Program-made: the position numbers and the translations under genes
Shown: one piece after another, positions 23,654 through 36,400 of the stretch
Numbering within the stretch: position 1 is the first letter of the stretch
Layout of the letters: each line of letters opens with the position of its first letter
Assembly (NCBI GenBank): GCA_022495995.1
Contig: JAFEMH010001300.1
Location: 372,001-436,000 of the forward strand
Source: Adenophora triphylla var. japonica
Lineage: Eukaryota > Streptophyta > Magnoliopsida > Asterales > Campanulaceae
DNA length: 64,000 nt
Reading direction: 5' to 3'
The notes under the pieces: model-generated
Told to the model about the DNA's origin: nothing
Databases searched by the model: none
The model's input: the letters and a program-made list of their open reading frames with translations, nothing else

Positions 23654-25090
23654 ATGAAGAACTCAATTGAGAAATTCAACGGTGTGAATTTCACATTTTG
23701 GAGGACAAGGATTGAAGATTACCTTTATTGTAAGGATCTTCATGGACCCTTGAAGGAGAAGCCCAAAGACATGTCACAAGGGGATTGGGAGACGTTGGAT
23801 CGGAAGGCGTTAGGAGCAGTGAGGAGTGCCCTAACCGACGACGTTGCACGGAACGCTATAGAGGCCAAGACAACGGTGGAGTTGCTACAAACGCTGTCAG
23901 ACATGTATGAGAAGCCGTCGAATATCAATAAGTTGCACTTGATAAAGAGGTTTGCGAATGCGAAGATGTCAAAGGGGCAGACAGCGGCAAGTCATATCGG
24001 CAATTTCAAAGGTATGGTGGACCAATTGAAAAGTGTTGATATTACTTTCTCCGATGAAGTGCTAGCTTGTTTTCTACTAAAATCGTTGCCTGATAGTTGG
24101 GAGGTTACTGTCACAACGATTAGTACGTCGAAAACAGCATTGGTGTATACGGAGGTTAGAGATCTCATCCTTCAAGAGGAGTTGCGAAGGAAAGAGAAAA
24201 GGGGAGAATCTTCCGTAGATGGGGCTGCACTTAGGGTGGAGAGAAATAGGGGAAGACCGAAAAAGGGGAAAAAGGTCAAGTGCTACAATTGTGGCGAATT
24301 AGGTCATATCAGTTATGACTGTCCGGGTAAAGATGGTGGTGCACACGTGGTGGATGATGGTGGAGATGTATTAATCCTAGGAGAGGAGCAGTCGGGTAAA
24401 GATTGGGTGTTGGACTCTGGAGCTTCTTGTCATGCTAGTGGGGATGCAAAATCAATGAAGCGGTACAAAACTGGAGACTTTGGGGTTGTCTATCTTGGTG
24501 ACGGTCAGCCATTGAAGGTCAAAGTTAAGGGGGATGTGATGATGAAGACACCTAACGGGGCTGTTTTACAGCTACACAATGTGATGAATGTTCCGGATTT
24601 GAGGAGAAGGGTGATTTCTGTGGGACAACTTGACAGTGAAGGGTATGGTGTTTCTTTCATTGGTGGGTCTTGGGAAATCACAAAAGGGGCTAAGGTGTTG
24701 GCTCGTGGGGTTAAGGGGAAGATGTTGTACTCTACCTACAATGTCGATGTTCGTTCCGGTGGGAGCAAGAGGCTAAAGAACCGGCCTGTTGGTGTAAAAA
24801 GGGGAGACATCAAGAAACGGTATGTTGGGGGGGACACAAAGTTGATCAACGTGGTGTGGAAGTCCAAGTGCCCTAACAGAGAGCGGTTTCAGACCAAAAA
24901 CAGACGATGCAAGAAACAAGGTGTGTCCAAGTTTCAAGGGGAAGCATTGCGAGGAAGGTGGGTCTGGAGGGAGAAGGCGAAGTTAGACTTGCGGGGAGAA
25001 ATCAAGGTAGAAGCTGATTTGGGGAGGCAAGAACAATCTAACACGGAGAGGTTGAAAAGTCGCTTGGTTTCAACTCGCCTTAGTACTTGA
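23654..25090 (+). CDS. Gag-protease polyprotein with basic tail (478 aa, intact)
   Basis: The open frame starts at ATG 23654, 81 bp after the primer-binding region, and runs without a break. Residues 1-190 are a UBN2-type Copia gag (IEKFNGVNFTFWRTRIEDYL, DWETLDRKALGAVRSALTD). A CCHC zinc knuckle CYNCGELGHISYDC lies near residue 215, and a protease motif DWVLDSGASCHA with the catalytic DSG near residue 255. After the protease region (about residue 370) the expected integrase is missing. In its place is a ~105-residue Lys/Arg-rich tail (KRLKNRPVGVKRGDIKKRY, KNRRCKKQG) of unknown origin. An intact ORF in a short element suggests either recent movement or selection on the gag. It should form particles and depend on reverse transcriptase and integrase supplied in trans (inference). 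Confidence 0.88.
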   Translation: MKNSIEKFNGVNFTFWRTRIEDYLYCKDLHGPLKEKPKDMSQGDWETLDRKALGAVRSALTDDVARNAIEAKTTVELLQTLSDMYEKPSNINKLHLIKRFANAKMSKGQTAASHIGNFKGMVDQLKSVDITFSDEVLACFLLKSLPDSWEVTVTTISTSKTALVYTEVRDLILQEELRRKEKRGESSVDGAALRVERNRGRPKKGKKVKCYNCGELGHISYDCPGKDGGAHVVDDGGDVLILGEEQSGKDWVLDSGASCHASGDAKSMKRYKTGDFGVVYLGDGQPLKVKVKGDVMMKTPNGAVLQLHNVMNVPDLRRRVISVGQLDSEGYGVSFIGGSWEITKGAKVLARGVKGKMLYSTYNVDVRSGGSKRLKNRPVGVKRGDIKKRYVGGDTKLINVVWKSKCPNRERFQTKNRRCKKQGVSKFQGEALRGRWVWREKAKLDLRGEIKVEADLGRQEQSNTERLKSRLVSTRLST

Positions 25091-25208
25091 GGAGAGGAGA
25101 GGTAGTGTCAAGCCAATATGGAGGGGGAAATGTGTTCGAAGGTCTTTACTCCGTGGTGGGAGTTGATGGGTGATTTTATGTTTGTTGGTTTAGTCTCCGG
25201 TGGGAGAT

Positions 25209-25640
25209 TGTTGGGTTTGGATCCTAAACTGCAAGGAAGAAAAACGTTGGAGGAGCTTCTGCAAAGGAGAGCGGCTGCGCTCGTGGTGGAGAGCGACCGC
25301 GCTGGTGAACATTATTGGGTGTTGAATTCTCGGCCAATGAGGGCGGCCGCGCTGCTAGGATGCGCGACCGCGCTGGCGTCGGGGAGGAGGATTCCTGGTC
25401 TGATTTTGTTTCCTATTTCGATGAGATCTCTTCTTAAACTGAGTTAGGGCTTCCTTGTATAACTATATAAGCATAATTTCGGCCTAGAACATATTGTAGT
25501 TGTGTAGCAACATATTAGAAGGTGTCTAATAACATATTGGCTTGGCAATTGCCCCCGGACGTAGTTCATGTGTTGAATGAACTGGGTAAACAACTCTTGT
25601 GTTCTTGTGTGTGTGATTATTTCTTTCTTGTGCGTGTGGG
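25209..25640 (+). repeat. 3' LTR of the gag-only Copia element, first part
   Basis: It begins TGTTGGGTTTGG at 25209 and matches the 5' LTR up to GTGCGTGTGGG, where SIRE-B is inserted. The remainder is 39541-39593. The GTGGG target duplication is 25636-25640. Confidence 0.93.
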
Positions 25641-27113
25641 TGTTGGGTATGCATGTTTTAACCCTCCTATTTTGTATTAGATTTGATTGATACCATAACC
25701 TCCTGTCTATTTTAAGGACTTTAGGACCCTATGTAATGAAGCTTAGACTTCAATTTTTTAGCTAAGTCCATTTTATAGAATAGGTTAATCTTAGGCTTGA
25801 AGTATGGCACAAGACTCATTGGATGTAAGGTTGCAGTTCCAGCAGTATTCAAAACCGCCCCTTAGAACCGCACATGCAACCGCATGTATGATTCCTTGAA
25901 TCTGCCCAATGAACTACCTCAGTGCAAACCGCTTGTTGAACCGCATCATTGCAGTTCACCTACAACCGCATCCTTGCAACCCCCTGGTGTAGCAAAACCG
26001 CACATTCCTAACCGCGTATCACCAACCGCATCCAATGATTGGTTACTTGAAGTGAACAACTTTTTATCCGTTGGAATCCACGTCAGCAATATCAAAAGTC
26101 AACCACCATATCTTGTCACGTGATTCAATGTCAGAAAAGATCTGCAAGGATCTTGAAAAGGTGACAGGTGTCCTAAGCTCATTGCTTGCGGTGGAGCACG
26201 ATCGGCTTTATCTGCGGCGGTATGTACCAAAGGACAAAAGTGGTTCTTTGTGGACCAATAGGATTGCATCAAGTCTTGTCCTTCAACAGTGTATCCAACG
26301 GCTAGTTTCTTGATGCTTGGGTATAAATACCCCCAATCTTCACCATTTGAAGATTGCTTGAGAATTTGAAAATCTTGTGTTCATAGAAGTGAAGCTACGC
26401 GAAATTATTCAACCCTTTGAATCTTCATCTTCATACTTCAAGAAATATTCCTAGCCCAGAAATCAAGCCTTAACACAATCAAGAATCATTGTGCTCTACA
26501 TCTCATGATCTAAAGAGGCTTGATCTTGTTCTCACACACTCACCTCACTTGTTCTAATCACATAGATTAAACACTTGAGATACACTGGTTATAGTTTTGG
26601 ATTTGTTCTTCATAGAAAAGATTTTATTGTACTTTGTAATCTCACAATACTTAATATAAAATCTCTCTTAGAAATCCAAGACTAACCATCTTGGTAGTGG
26701 ACGTAAATCGTTTATCGATTGAACCACTCCAAATAGCGTGTTCTTAATTTCTGCATTTATATTTCCTGTGCTTGCTAATTATTTATCTTTGTCTCTGTTT
26801 GATCTTGATTTAGTTATCCATTATTGTGAAATAGTGTTTGGAGTTAACAAAGTCAAAATACACGTGTTTGTAAAACTGCACTTCCCAAAACCGCACCACC
26901 AAAACCGCATTTTACAAACCGCCTCTCAAAACCGCTTTACACTCTATTATTCCGCTGTGCATTTTACACTATCACTTGCGAGTCTATTATCAATTGCAAG
27001 AGGATTTTCTGTAAGCAAGAGGTTCGATCTTTAAAAGAGGGCGAAAAATTTTAAACGGCTATTCACCCCCTCTAGTCGTATTTTCACCCTTGTTGCCACC
27101 TTTGGGACCAACA
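25641..27113 (+). repeat. 5' LTR of SIRE-B
   Basis: It contains a TATA box TATAAATA at 26322-26329. AACCGC clusters lie at 25850-26035 (about ten copies) and at 26885-26945 (four copies). Confidence 0.93.
26322..26329 (+). promoter_or_regulatory. TATA box of the SIRE-B 5' LTR
   Basis: TATAAATA within GGGTATAAATACCCCC, repeated in the 3' LTR at 38738-38745. Confidence 0.65.
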
Positions 27114-27115
27114 AG

Positions 27116-27127
27116 TGGTATCGAGCA
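27116..27127 (+). promoter_or_regulatory. Primer-binding site of SIRE-B
   Basis: TGGTATCGAGCA, two bases after the 5' LTR, resembles the initiator tRNA-Met site TGGTATCAGAGC with a one-base gap. Confidence 0.8.
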
Positions 27128-27182
27128 AACACATTTTAAAACCCTTTGCTTTTCAAGCTTAACGGCTTGTGTGCCAATTCGA

Positions 27183-29544
27183 TATGGCAACCTCAAAGAC
27201 AATGACTACGGTAACTATTCACACATTCCAATGTTGGACGAAGACCACTTTGACATCTGGAAGTGCCGAATGCTTATTCATTTGGAAACCATAGATGAGA
27301 TCTTTGGTGGAGTGCGTGATCAATGGCCCTCTAATTCCAATGAAGGCTAACAACGATGCAACCACCAATCTTTGAAACTCCGAGGAGGTCAAAAAGCCAA
27401 AAGATGAGTGGTCGGATGAAGAGAAGAGAATAGTTGCCTTGGACGGCAAGGCGAGGTTCATCATTTACGGAACCCTCCCCGTATCAACTCTACGAAAGTG
27501 ATGTACCTCAAAACCGCAAAGCAGATGTGGGATGCCATAGAGAGCTACCTCGAAGGTGATGAAGAGTGCAAGGAAAACAAATTATACATTGTTGAAAGAT
27601 CCTACAACAACTTCAACGAAAACCCAACGAAACCTTGCGTCGAACCTACGATCGCTATGTTGAGGTAGTTAATGCTTGTAGATCTCTTGGTAAAACTTTA
27701 ACCGATAAGGAAATCAATATGACTTTCCTATACGCTTTAGGTTCTAGATGGGTAAATAAGGCTACCTCTCGAGAAGACTCCAAAGTATTGGGTACTTGGT
27801 CATTAAGTAACTTGTATGCCAAGCTTAGAGTCTATGAACTTAAATTAAATCAGATTGAAGAGATAGAAGGGAAAACCAAATCGCTTTCTATGTACGTAGT
27901 GGAACATGAAGAGAAACCATCCACATCCAATCAAACCATTTGATTCTTCCATATCAACCTCATCACTCATCGAGATGGATGATGATGATTTTGCCATGTT
28001 TGTGAAAAGATTCCAAAAATTTAGAAAATCCTCAAAACCTTTCACAAAATCATTTTCAAAAGGCAAACCTCCTGCAACATTTTCTAGGGCTGCGAGATAC
28101 AAAGAAGAAGAGTGACTTGGTATGCTACAAGCTGTAGGAAACACAGCCACTTTGCATCCGAGTGTCCACGGCCTAAATATGAATATATGAAAAAGAAAAC
28201 TTTTCCTTCGAAATTTTCTCATCGTAAGGGAATGGTTCTTTGAGGAGGAAGAGAATTCCAAGGAATTAGCAACTTGGATTGAAAGCAGTTACGAGGATGG
28301 AAGTGACGGTGAAACCGAAGAGGTTAACCTGCGCTTAGTTGCGAGACGCTTCGATGACTCGGATTACGAATCATTTGAGTTGCATGATATGGAGGAAAAG
28401 GAGGTTTTTGCAAAACTTCCAAATTATAAATTGGATGATGATATTAAACTTACTCCTAGCGTTAAGATAGGAAATTGTTCGTATTCACGTCCCATTTTCT
28501 CATCTAAAGCTTGCTCCACCTTCAAAAGCTATTCCAAAGAAAATTTTGAAAAAGGTGGTGGAAGAGGTTTCTCCCATGGAACATGAAAAGATGTTCAAGG
28601 AAGCTGAAATGGTGATCCATCAATTCTCAAATCTTAAGAAAGCCTTAAGCTTAGCTCATGATGAACTTAATGCATACAAGACGGAGAAAGCGCTGATGAG
28701 GTCTGAAATTTCTAATCTTAAGGACCAAATCAAACGAGATGACTCCTCTTGCGATCAAAACCGCATCCTTGAAACTAAGGTTGCTTTGCACTTCAACTCG
28801 GGAATGATGACTTGGTAACCCAAATCGACGATCGCCAAAAGATTATTGATTCGTGGCTCAAGTCTCAATCCACCAAGGATAAAATCTTGGACTTCCAAGT
28901 TCCTCCTGGAACTAAGGATGGTCTAGGGTTTGGATACGAGGAAGAGGAGAAGTGTACATCCTCGAGTGAAAAGGATGAGGAATTTCGAGAACTAACTAAA
29001 GAAATTCCCAAGGAGAAGCATGCTAAGGGAAAGGGTAAAGCAAGACAAGTAAATTATGTCTACCCTAAAGGAAAGCAATATGGGAAGAATTACGTGTTAA
29101 AACCTAAGAATTACGTGGAAGCACTGAAGAGGAAATGGCTTATGGAATTGGTAGGATCCACTGCTCCAACCGCTTACGGTGGAAAAGGCGGTTCTGCTAA
29201 CTCCGGGTCTGACCGCGCTTCTTCTTCGACCGCTCCTCCTGCCTTCAAAAGCAGGAATAGCGTTCCCAGAAATACGTGGTCAAACCAAAGCTGTTCCCTT
29301 TATATCATTTGGAATGTTAGCCGGAACCGCACCTCCCAAACCGCTTCCTTGTCCTAAACCGCATGCAACTCCTAAGAAGAGTAAGGAGTTAGTAAAACCT
29401 CATGATGCTTGTAGCTATTATAAATGTTACGTGTGTGATGGTTTAGGTCGCAAAGGCTGCAGAATGCCTTTGCGGTTCACATCCAATGCCGGGAAGAGCA
29501 AACCTCATACATCCAAACAGGTGTGGGTCGTAAAGGGTTGCTAA
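27183..29544 (+). pseudogene. SIRE-B gag region, broken
   Basis: Homology starts near 27183. HIPMLDEDHFDIWKCRMLIH is the gag N-terminus (27225 on), and 27635-27943 continues with YDRYVEVVNACRSLGKTLTD and DKEINMTFLYALG. A zinc knuckle spans 28120-28175 (CYK, then CRKHSHFASEC) but is split by a stop and frameshift. 28546-29357 encodes coiled-coil-like and Lys-rich segments (FSNLKKALSLAHDELNAYKT). The linker at 29150-29370 carries a cluster of AACCGC/GACCGC motifs. At least four frame breaks make it non-functional. Confidence 0.75.
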
Positions 29545-29629
29545 CTTCGGGACCCGAGGAATAAAGGGGGACCTCGTTCTTAATGTTTACATTTCGGGTC
29601 CTCTGCTTCATGGTGGTCACTCCAAGGAT

Positions 29630-30860
29630 AATGAATGGTATCTTGACGGTGGTGCTCAAGACATATGACTGGAGATAGATCATTACTTGAAGATGTAGTT
29701 GAAGCAAGTGGTCCATCTGTAACCTTTGGTGACAACAACAAAGGCAAGACCATTGGATATGGTGTGATAAGGAGAGGAAACCTAACCATTGAGAAGGTTT
29801 CACTTGTTGATGGACTCAAGCACAACCTCCTTTCAATTTCTCAATTTTGCGACAAAGGAATGCTTTGCAACTTCACGTCATCAAATTGCTTTATCAAAGA
29901 TAGAATTTCCGGCGTCACCCTACTCACAGGGATTCGTAAGAGTAATATTTACATTATTGATCTAAATTCTGCATGTAGTATTACTAATCTCTGTTTTGTA
30001 GCTAAGAATGTGAGTGAAAATAGTTGGCTATGGCACAAGAGGTTGAGCCACTTGAACTTCAAGTATCTTGCAAAGATTGGTAGGGAAAACCTCGTTCGTG
30101 GTTTACCTAAAGTGGCTGACCACCATCCAGAGAAATGCAGTGCATGCCGGCAGTAAGCGGTCCGCGTCGTCTTTCACTGACAAGACCGCTCCTTCAACTT
30201 CAAGATGCTTACAACTGCTTCACATTGATTTGTTTGGACTGTAACCACTTTGCCCGGCATTGGAGGAAATAGATATACCTTAGTGGTGGTGGATGATTAC
30301 TCAAGATATACGTGGGTTGAGATGATGATTTCCAAAGATGATTGTTATGAGATTCTCACCGCACTATTTAGACGGCTCCAAACTCAAAAAGAAGATGACA
30401 TCGTTAGTGTTCGATCGAGATAATGGAACGTAATTTAAGAACAACGGTGTTGCTCGGTATTGTGATGACCATGGGATTGATCACAATTTTTCAACATTGG
30501 TGTTCCACAACAAAATGGGGTTGTGGAAAGGAAGAATAGGACGTTGATTGAAATTTGGAAAGACAATGATATCTGAAGCGAAGCTACCTCAGTATTTTTG
30601 GGCTTAAGCAATCAATACCGCATGCTTCACTCAGAACCGCTCCCTCATCAACAAAACCTATAATAAGACTCCCTATGAGCTTTGGCGAGGAAGAACCCCC
30701 AACATTGTTTTCTTCAAGATCTTTGGCTGCAAATGTTTTGTCCTCTACAACGGAAGAGAAAACAGAGATAAATTCGGAGCCAAGGCCGACGAAGGTATTT
30801 TTGTTGGGTATGCTAAACATTCTAAAGCTTTTCGTGTTTTCAATAAAACTAGTTTAAAAA
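29630..30860 (+). pseudogene. SIRE-B protease and integrase region, broken
   Basis: The protease motif at 29637-29660 reads WYLDGGAQ, where the family has WYLDSGCS. The active-site Ser is Gly and the following bases are altered, with a stop just after. 29665-30156 is a good frame (DVVEASGPSVTFGDNNKGK, HNLLSISQFCDKGMLCNF, WLWHKRLSHLNFKYLAKI). The integrase core follows in pieces: LLQLLHIDLFG near 30205 and RYTLVVVDDYSRYTWVEMM near 30270-30325, then frameshifts. Not functional. Confidence 0.75.
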
Positions 30861-31256
30861 TAGTTGAGTCTGTCCATGTTACTTTTGATGAGCATTCTCT
30901 CCTTGAGCCACATTTGGCTCCAAATGTTGCTGATGATTTTGTTGAGCATAATGAACCAGGTGAACCATCTCAAACCGCTTTGAACCTCAGCCGCAAAATC
31001 CAGCACCCTCAACTGACATTCCCTCAAACCGCAATTTTCAAACCGCACCTGAAGTTCCTACTCCACATGCAACTGCAAGGAAGAAGAAGTTGAGAATTCC
31101 TATCCGGCTTATAGAACCTCTTCGTCAACTTACATTCCATGACTTATTTGAAGGATCTAACGACGTTCCAATTGAAGATCTTCGACAAACCTCGGTCCAA
31201 CCGGACTTACCCCCGAGAGGTTCGTGAAATCGGCGATCACCCCCTCACAAATGTGA

Positions 31257-32856
31257 TTGGTGATCTGTTTTCCGGTGTTCAAACAAGAAGATCGAATTAT
31301 GATGAGCATACTTCACTTTTGTCTCAAGTTGAACCCAAGAAGATTGATGAAGCACTCCAAGATTCTAGTTGGGTCGTTGCTATGCAAGAAGAACTCAACC
31401 GAGTTTGAAAGATGCAAGGTCTGGACTTTGGTGCCTAGACCTCGGGATCAAGGAGTGATAGGAACTAAGTGGGTATTTAGGAATAAGATGGACGAGAATG
31501 GAAGCATCACTAGGAATAAAGCAAGGTTGGTTGCACAAGGATATATGCAAGAAGAAGGAATTGATTATGACGAAACCTTTGCTCCAGTTGCAAGATTGGA
31601 AGCTATCAGAATCTTCTTAGCCTATGCCTCTTTTAAGCGTTTCAAGTTATATCAAATGGACGTAAAGAGTGCATTCCTCAACGGCGAACTGCAAGAAACC
31701 GTGTATGTTGCCCAACCACTGGATTTGAAGACTCCAAATTTCCCAATCATGTCTACAAACTCCAAAAAGCTTTGTATGGACTTAAGCAAGCTCCAAGGGC
31801 ATGGTATGAGACTCTTTCTAAATTTTTACTAGAAAAAGGATTTAAACGTGGTAAAATTGATACAACTCTTTTTATTGCCAAATATAATGAGCATACTTTA
31901 CTTGTTCAAATTTATGTCGATGATATTATTTTTGGTTCTACTAATGAGTTACTTTGTAAGCGTTTCGAAAAGCTAATGAAAAGCAAGTTTGAGATGAGCA
32001 TGATGGGAGAATTAACATTCTTCCTCGGGCTTCAAATCAAGCAATGCGAAGAAGGTATCTTCATCAGCCAAGCCAAGTACACCAAGGAGTTAATAAAGAA
32101 GTTTGGATTAGAAAATGCTAAAGCATATGATACTCCTATGGCCACCAGCAATAAGCTAGATAAAGATCTCAAAGGTAAGAAAGTTGATCAGACTTTATAT
32201 CGAGGTATGAGCGGCTCATTACTTTACTTAACTGCTAGTAGGCCGAGATATTATGTTTAGTGTGCGTGTATGTGCTCGCTATCAAGCGGATCCTAGAGAA
32301 GCACATCTTATTGCGATCAAGCGTATAATCCGCTATTTATACGGAACCACTAACCTTGGACTTTGGTATTCCAAAGATTCGAACTTCGATCTTGTAGGTT
32401 ATTCGGATGCGGATTATGCGGCTTGTACTAATGACAGGAAAAGCACTAGTGGTACTTGTCATTTCCTCGGAAATAGACTAGTTGCTTGGGCCGGAAGCAA
32501 GCTTCGGTTTCGGTGTCAACCACGAGAAATTTGAGTATATTCTTCTGGTAGTTGTTCTTTGTCAAATCCTTTGGATGAAGCAGCAGTTGGTAGACTATGG
32601 AATTCATGAAGGGAATTGCCCCATCATGTGTGACAACACCTCAACTATTTCAGTCTCCAACAACCCTGTCATGCATTCCAAGACCAAGCATATTGATATC
32701 AAGTATCATTTCCTCAAAGACCATGTGGAGAAGAGGAATATCCATTTAGAGTACGTGGGGACAGACAACCAGATTGCTGACATCCTCACAAAGGCGCTTG
32801 ACTCCAAGAGGTTTTCATTCCTTAGAGGAGAAATGGGTATGCTTGAACTTAAATAA
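31257..32856 (+). pseudogene. SIRE-B reverse transcriptase and RNase H, three frames
   Basis: Reverse transcriptase starts in 31257-31832 ([59 protein letters not shown]) and shifts near 31740 into 31772-32260 ([20 protein letters not shown]). The active site YVDD is intact at 31912-31923. RNase H begins in 32253-32534 (VGYSDADYAACTNDRKSTSG) and shifts near 32500 into 32482-32856 (DNTSTISVSNNPVMHSKTKH, IADILTKALDSKRF). Sequence is well conserved with the lineage apart from frameshifts. I see no AACCGC motif in this ~1.5 kb, although it is dense on both sides. Confidence 0.88.
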
Positions 32857-33445
32857 ATTTCATTCTTTTTAAACTAACTTGTGTGTTAAGTATAGTTTCA
32901 ATTCCACTGTTGAACCGCGTGTCCCAAACCGCAAGGATGTCCAACCGCACTGCAGCCAACCGCTTCACTTAAAACCGCAAGCTGCAGCCTAACCGCTTGG
33001 ATCTCAACCGCGTTTTCAACTTGGAGTATTTTCTATCTTTACTTACTTATGTTTATTTAAAAAAAAAAAAAAAACTGTTCAAATTCTTTTATTTATTTTT
33101 CAGTCCTTATTTTTCTTTAAGGGTTTATTTGCAAATGTTTTCCCACAAAAATTTGAATTTTGAGAGCATTTAATGCGAGGGAACATTAGCATTAAATGGC
33201 CTTCATGTCAGCCGTCATTGGTTGATGTGTGAAGCTGAAAGGGTGCTAATTTGCAATGATTCACTGAGTTGGTGAAGCTAATGTGTCCTTTCAACTGCCA
33301 AACCCTAATCCTTTCCTATAAATAGAAGACATACCTTACCTTTTCAAACTTTTCAACTGTCTTCTCTGTGTATCCGTACTATCTGTCAGAAATTTACCAA
33401 AGACATTCTTCATAACTTCATAAAATTCTAAGTCTTTCTTCATCA
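32857..33445 (+). other. Spacer and leader upstream of SIRE-B ORF2
   Basis: The region contains seven AACCGC motifs at 32915-33012, an A-tract near 33060, and a TATA box at 33317-33324. A leader-like stretch of about 120 bp then leads up to the ORF2 ATG. I see no other gene. Confidence 0.6.
33317..33324 (+). promoter_or_regulatory. Internal TATA box upstream of SIRE-B ORF2
   Basis: TATAAATA in CTTTCCTATAAATAGAAGAC, 122-129 bp before the ATG at 33446. A CT-rich leader follows (ACTGTCTTCTCTGTG). It suggests ORF2 has its own promoter within the retrotransposon. Confidence 0.55.
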
Positions 33446-36400
33446 ATGGCACCCAAACCCATTGAAGATATGGTATGATTTCTGAACTTTAAACTCTTTT
33501 ATCTTCTGCAAATCATACATGCTATTGAACTGTTTCTGCCATTGATGAACTTGAAAAGCTTCGAACAACCATAACTGATTTTTCTTCATATATGCTTCAT
33601 TTGTTGATTATTTTTGATGAAATTTGTTAGGTTTTGTTCGGAATCTTGCCTAGATTAAGATTATATACTTTATTTCATGATCTATACTTGATTTGGGTAC
33701 TGATTTTGAATTTTAAACTTCTTAAGTTTCGAAACCCATTTCTGTATTTTTGCATTTTCTGAGTGATTATGAGTAAAGTAGAAAATTTTATTGTTATATT
33801 GTTAATCTACTGCTCAATGTGATCATTTTGACATGTTATTTGTTCATTTTGGTTAACATTTTTCAAATCTTTGTTCTTGGTGTTCTTCGTGTTCTTCATG
33901 CATTCATGTGACTGTTCATCTCCATTTTCAGAAAAGTTCTTATGTTTTGGTTTGACCTAATTTTTCAAACTTGTTTTTCCATACTTAGAAAATTTCTGAA
34001 AATTTTACCTTGTTGCATGCTTGAACCGCATGCCTTATAACAGCATAACATATGTTTTGAAACCGCACTTACAGTTACTAATTTATAATTTCAAAACCGC
34101 ATATTCTCTCTTGGAAACCGCATGCTGAAAACCGCATATTCTTTTGAACCGCATACTTAGAAATTACTTAAGTATTACTAAGTATATAAATTTGGACACC
34201 ATAACCTTCCTCTCTAAGCACCGCTTGCAGTGTGGGATAACCTTGGATTACAATGCCACGTACTAAGTATATACTTTTGTGTTTTTCTTATTGGTTTCCT
34301 ACCTGTGTTCACAGTTTCATTGTGGTTGGAAATTTTCATTTCCAAAACCGCACTATTGCCAACCGCATGAGTGCCCCAACCGCATATGAACTGTGACTTT
34401 ACTAAAATGCTCTAACTTGTGTTTTTTATTTGTAGAATACCAAGTATTTCCTGCCAGGTTGGGAGATAAATGAACCGAGTTGCGGTCGATGCTGCGGGAA
34501 GAGAGATGATGAGGAAGATGCAAGTCTCTGGAATCCTTCCCTATTCAACAAAAATCAAACCTATACCATCCCCTCCTTCATTGACCAATTTTATGAAACA
34601 TTTGTGAAGGAGAGACTGAGCTTTCTGATGGTTCCAAGATTCCTAACTTGGTGGGAGTTGTAGAAGGATTCAGAGTATCCATTGACTATTTGGATATCAG
34701 GAGTACATATGGCTTCCATGTGTCTGGTGCTCCAGTTGAGGTTTCCCAAGAAGTTCAAGATGCCACATGTTCTACACTGACTGGAAAGCTGGATTCTCTT
34801 TCTGGCAATTACAAGACTACGCCCAGGAAAGATTTTGGTGAGCTGATGAGCCACCTGTGCTACCTAGTTGGGAAGTCAGTTTGTGGGAAGACTGGAAACC
34901 ACAACAACTTCACCTCTCATCAATGGCAATATGGCTGTGCCATCTACAACGGCATGAAGCTTCATTGGCCCAAGATCTTGATGAGAGAACTTGCCAGCAG
35001 CATAGATGCGTATCAGCTGAAGGTTAAGAATGAGAAGATAAGGTGGAGACCTTTTGGAAGAGTGCTGACCGCAATCTTTGGGAACTATCAGCATCTGGAG
35101 GAGCTCAGGATTGCCACCCCAGAATTATCTATCCACTGGGGATTGGAAGAATCCTTTGGCCTCAAGGCAATGCACTCATTCAGACGCTCTTTTGGGAATG
35201 ATGATTATAAGGCTCTGTATGATGCTGATACCTCTAAGGATAAGGAGCTCTATGTTGAGATGACTCCTGCTACTGCCTCAACCGCTCTGGGAAAAGCAAT
35301 AAAGAAGGCCTCAAGGAAGAGAAAAGCCCCTGCAGAACCGCTCCCTAAGCCAACCTCAACCGCACCCTCTAAACCGCGTGGTTCAGCTGATGCAGGCCCA
35401 AGCCAAAAGAAACCAAGGAAAGAGAAAATGAAAGAAAAGATGACCCTCATTGATGAGGATGAAGAAGAGGAAGAAGATAACTCTATTCCTCCACTGGTGG
35501 CCAGGGCTAAGAAGGCCAAGCAGACTCAGATTGATCTGGCCCAAATGACTGATGAGGAGCTGACAATCTTTTCCAACACCACCTCACTCTCCAAACCGCT
35601 CCCATCATTCCTCACCAGCCAAAACCCTATCACCTAAACCGCTCTCTCCTCCTCAACCGCAAAGAGCTGCAACCGCTCAGGGGGAGAAACCAAAAAGGGT
35701 TAAGCGGGTGCCCGAAACGAACACCATCCAAAGGCCCCAAACGCTTTTTGCACCGTGTTTCCAAACAACCTACCCCACCTTCATCCCCTTCATCCTCTTC
35801 ACATTCCTCATCCCAATCCACTTCCAAATCAAATTCTTCCTCTAACCAATCCAACACCCCAACTGCCTCACCTCAACTTTCCAACCGCTCCAAGTCACCT
35901 ACTTCAAACCGCGCCCAATCACCACCTTACTCACATCACACTCCAGCCATCTCTATTTCAAACCTTAACCGCGACAGAACTCCTTCCCCAAACCGCGTCA
36001 ATACCCCTCCTCCTGAAAATTCTCCTCATCATAAATCAACTACTCCTGACCGCCTTCCTACTCCGCCTCATCAAACCTCACCCACTCAACCGCAAAGAAC
36101 CCCTCCTGTTTCTGTCCATACCTCTCATACCAGTTCTTCATCAAATTCCAACCCTATAACTTCTGCTATTCCAAATGTTATCATTCCACCTCCTCCAACC
36201 GCACCTATCTCAACCGCACCAATCCCCTCATTACCTATCCCAACCGCTTCTATCCCTTTACCCCAAACACAACCAATTCATCCCTCAACCATTTCACCTT
36301 ATACAGTCCCTGCCAGCCGTATATTTCAAACCCTCCTAAACCCTTTACCTCAAACCGCCCCTACAACTCAATCTCAACCTCCTCCATCAATTACCCAAAT

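Noticed and set aside
35755..36159. Second ORF overlapping the Pro-rich part of SIRE-B ORF2
   Set aside because: It is a shadow frame of the 35748-36752 Pro/Ser/Thr-rich segment, with a biased composition caused by the AACCGC and CCT-rich sequence.
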